Below, one piece after another: positions 42,102 to 43,788 of a stretch of 43,788 bases of DNA. The notes under the pieces were generated by a model. That model saw nothing but the letters and a program-made list of their open reading frames with translations, did not search any database and was not told the DNA's origin. The position numbers and the translations under genes were made by a program. How positions within the stretch are numbered: position 1 is the stretch's first letter; each line of letters begins with the position of its first letter. The DNA lies in assembly GCA_009928005.1 (NCBI GenBank), contig RFVO01000007.1, positions 1 to 43,788 of the forward strand. The letters run 5' to 3'. Origin of the DNA: Chitinophagia bacterium (lineage in GTDB: Bacteria; Bacteroidota; Bacteroidia; Chitinophagales; Chitinophagaceae).

Positions 42102-42130
42102 CCGTCCCGATTTTTCGGGGCGGTTTTTTT
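42102..42130 (+). terminator. tRNA-Gln terminator
   Basis: CCGTCCCGA-TTTT-TCGGGGCGG followed by TTTTTTT. Confidence 0.88.
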
Positions 42131-42299
42131 ATTTCATAGGCACCATGGACATTTGCGATTGCAGATAGTATACGTAGATGGGTATCACAGAACTTAAAAT
42201 TACGGAAGCCTCCATTTTAATAGCAAGCTCTACTCCTTTTTTTATAACAAGTTCTGAGGATTCACTTAAATCAACTGCAATGAGTATTGTATTTTTCAT
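42129..42299 (-). pseudogene. Truncated universal stress protein (UspA) N-terminus
   Basis: MKNTILIAVDLSESSELVIKKGVELAIKMEASVILSSVIPIYVYYLQSQMSMVPMK*; UspA-like beta1-alpha1-beta2 then stop inside the tRNA-Gln terminator T-run. Confidence 0.55.
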
Positions 42300-42367
42300 G
42301 GCTTTACATTCTTATAAAGCTAGAAAATCAAAACACTAATACATATGATTTTGGTCAGAAAATAAAC

Positions 42368-42778
42368 TTACTCTTCACTTTCAACAATAGTTCCATAATC
42401 AACAAGCAGCTCTTCGCCGTTAGCTATATCCCTTATAGCCTCAAACTCCTCCCCGTCATTTAAAGAAATCACATTTGGGGTTTCTGAATGGTTTAAATAA
42501 ATTACTAAATCCACTAATTTAAAACCATAGTCTGGTATAAAATAAAAATCTTCATCAAATAAACAATGATTCTCAATGAGGTCTTTGGAATGTTGCGGCA
42601 AGGCTTCTACTTCTTCTTTGCTTACTTTTATCCAATCTCCTACGCCTTTTGAAAAAATATTTTTAGTGCCTTTGGGAATATCTCTAATTGCAAATACACC
42701 AATTCCATGAAGTGGAGAAGGCTTAATCATCACATAGGTAGTGTTCGCTAATTCTTTTAGAAGAGCTTCTTTATTCAT
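42368..42778 (-). CDS. SET-domain-containing protein
   Basis: LHGIGVFAIRDIPKGT, YLNHSETPNV, NGEELLVDYG. Confidence 0.82.
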   Translation of the reverse strand: MNKEALLKELANTTYVMIKPSPLHGIGVFAIRDIPKGTKNIFSKGVGDWIKVSKEEVEALPQHSKDLIENHCLFDEDFYFIPDYGFKLVDLVIYLNHSETPNVISLNDGEEFEAIRDIANGEELLVDYGTIVESEE

Positions 42779-42782
42779 AAAA

Positions 42783-43646
42783 TTAGCTCAATTTATTAAT
42801 GCATTCTACTAAAGAAGTTTCCCAATGAGGAATAGTAAGCGATAATTCTTTTTCAATTTTTTCAGTGTCTAATACTGAATATCCTGGCCTTTTAGCAGGT
42901 GTAGGAAAATCGACAGTAAGTATTGAATTTACTTGACATGTTAATCCCACAATAGATTGTATTTTTTTACAATAGTCATACCAAGTTGTTTCACCTTTAT
43001 TTGCATAATGATAAATGCCTTTTATTGCTTTACCATTATCTAATGCTACAATCATTTTCATGGTAGCTTCTGCTAAGTCTTTAGCGTAGGTTGGTCGCCC
43101 TTTTTGATCTGAAACTATATTTAATACATCTCTTTCCTTCATAAAACGAATCATAGACTTCACAAAATTATTTCCATGTGTACTAAATACCCAAGAGGTT
43201 CTAATAATAATGGTATTAGGATTTGCTGCTATTGCTAAACGCTCTCCGTCTGCTTTGGTAGATCCATAAAAGTTTAAGGGTGCTAATGCAGTTTCAGTGG
43301 TGTAGGGTGTTGTAGCGTTTCCTGTAAATACATAGTCTGTAGAAAAAGTAATAAAAGGAATTTTTATTTCAAAAGCAATGGATGCCATTTTTTCAACAGA
43401 TTGTACATTTACAGCTTGTGCTAATTCTTTTTCCGATTCTGCTTTATCTACTGCTGTATAAGCTGCAGTATTAATAATGGCATCGGGTGCAATATTTTTT
43501 ATAATTGCTGCAAGTGTATCAGGTTTAGATAAATCTAAAACAGATCTATCTGTAAAAATAAACTCATATTGTGGAAAGCTTGCTGCCAATTGACCTAATT
43601 CCCAACCCAACTGACCATTTGCGCCAGTAACTAAAATTTTTCGCAT
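42783..43646 (-). CDS. rmlD: dTDP-4-dehydrorhamnose reductase
   Basis: ILVTGANGQLGWELGQLA, AYTAVDKAE, STDYVFTG, YGSTKADGE. Confidence 0.94.
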   Translation of the reverse strand: MRKILVTGANGQLGWELGQLAASFPQYEFIFTDRSVLDLSKPDTLAAIIKNIAPDAIINTAAYTAVDKAESEKELAQAVNVQSVEKMASIAFEIKIPFITFSTDYVFTGNATTPYTTETALAPLNFYGSTKADGERLAIAANPNTIIIRTSWVFSTHGNNFVKSMIRFMKERDVLNIVSDQKGRPTYAKDLAEATMKMIVALDNGKAIKGIYHYANKGETTWYDYCKKIQSIVGLTCQVNSILTVDFPTPAKRPGYSVLDTEKIEKELSLTIPHWETSLVECINKLS

Positions 43647-43651
43647 GTACT

Positions 43652-43788
43652 TTATTTAGAAATAAACTCCTTTGGTAATTTTGTCCACTCTGAAGGTGGC
43701 AAGGATTTAAAATAATCGTAAGTTTTTTTCAACCCTTCTGCACGATCTACTTTTGGCTCCCAACCTAATAATTTTTTTGCCTTCGTAA
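43652..43788 (-). CDS. C-terminal part of an NAD-dependent sugar-nucleotide epimerase/dehydratase (runs off the window)
   Basis: TKAKKLLGWEPKVDRAEGLKKTYDYFKSLPPSEWTKLPKEFISK*, typical SDR epimerase C-terminus. Confidence 0.75.
   Translation of the reverse strand, partial: TKAKKLLGWEPKVDRAEGLKKTYDYFKSLPPSEWTKLPKEFISK

Overview
This is a Bacteroidota chromosomal window, Chitinophagaceae-like by gene content and by TTTG/TAnnTTTG promoters (taxon is inferred). It has two parts. (1) About 1-17 kb is an accessory region with a long co-directional + strand run: SSS symporter, GNAT, class-C-type serine hydrolase, ThuA/sugar dehydrogenase, class-V PLP enzyme, DeoR regulator, SusC, SusD and MurQ, followed by a convergent AnmK. 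This looks like a MurNAc/anhydroMurNAc (peptidoglycan-fragment) utilisation locus. Its MurQ appears to lack about 29 residues, including the region expected to carry the second catalytic Glu. (2) About 17-43.8 kb is mostly core: ispD, heptose kinase, APC permease, OmpH/Skp, and the tRNA-Thr/Tyr/Gly/Thr-tuf-tRNA-Trp-secE-nusG-rplKAJL-rpoBC block on the - strand. After that come hpf, a Xer recombinase, rpsU, hscA, RDD, tyrS, GDSL, tRNA-Gln, a SET-domain protein, rmlD and a truncated epimerase. The most unusual signals outside the murQ anomaly are non-coding. They are alternative hairpins between tuf and tRNA-Trp, a terminator whose T-tract carries the next promoter's -33 element, two terminators sharing a loop sequence, a perfect Shine-Dalgarno before rpsU, an operator-like inverted repeat on the deoR start codon, and two gene relics missed by the ORF track. 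No CRISPR array, transposase or prophage was seen. I did not find a clear new defence-type system. All family calls are by eye; no searches were run.
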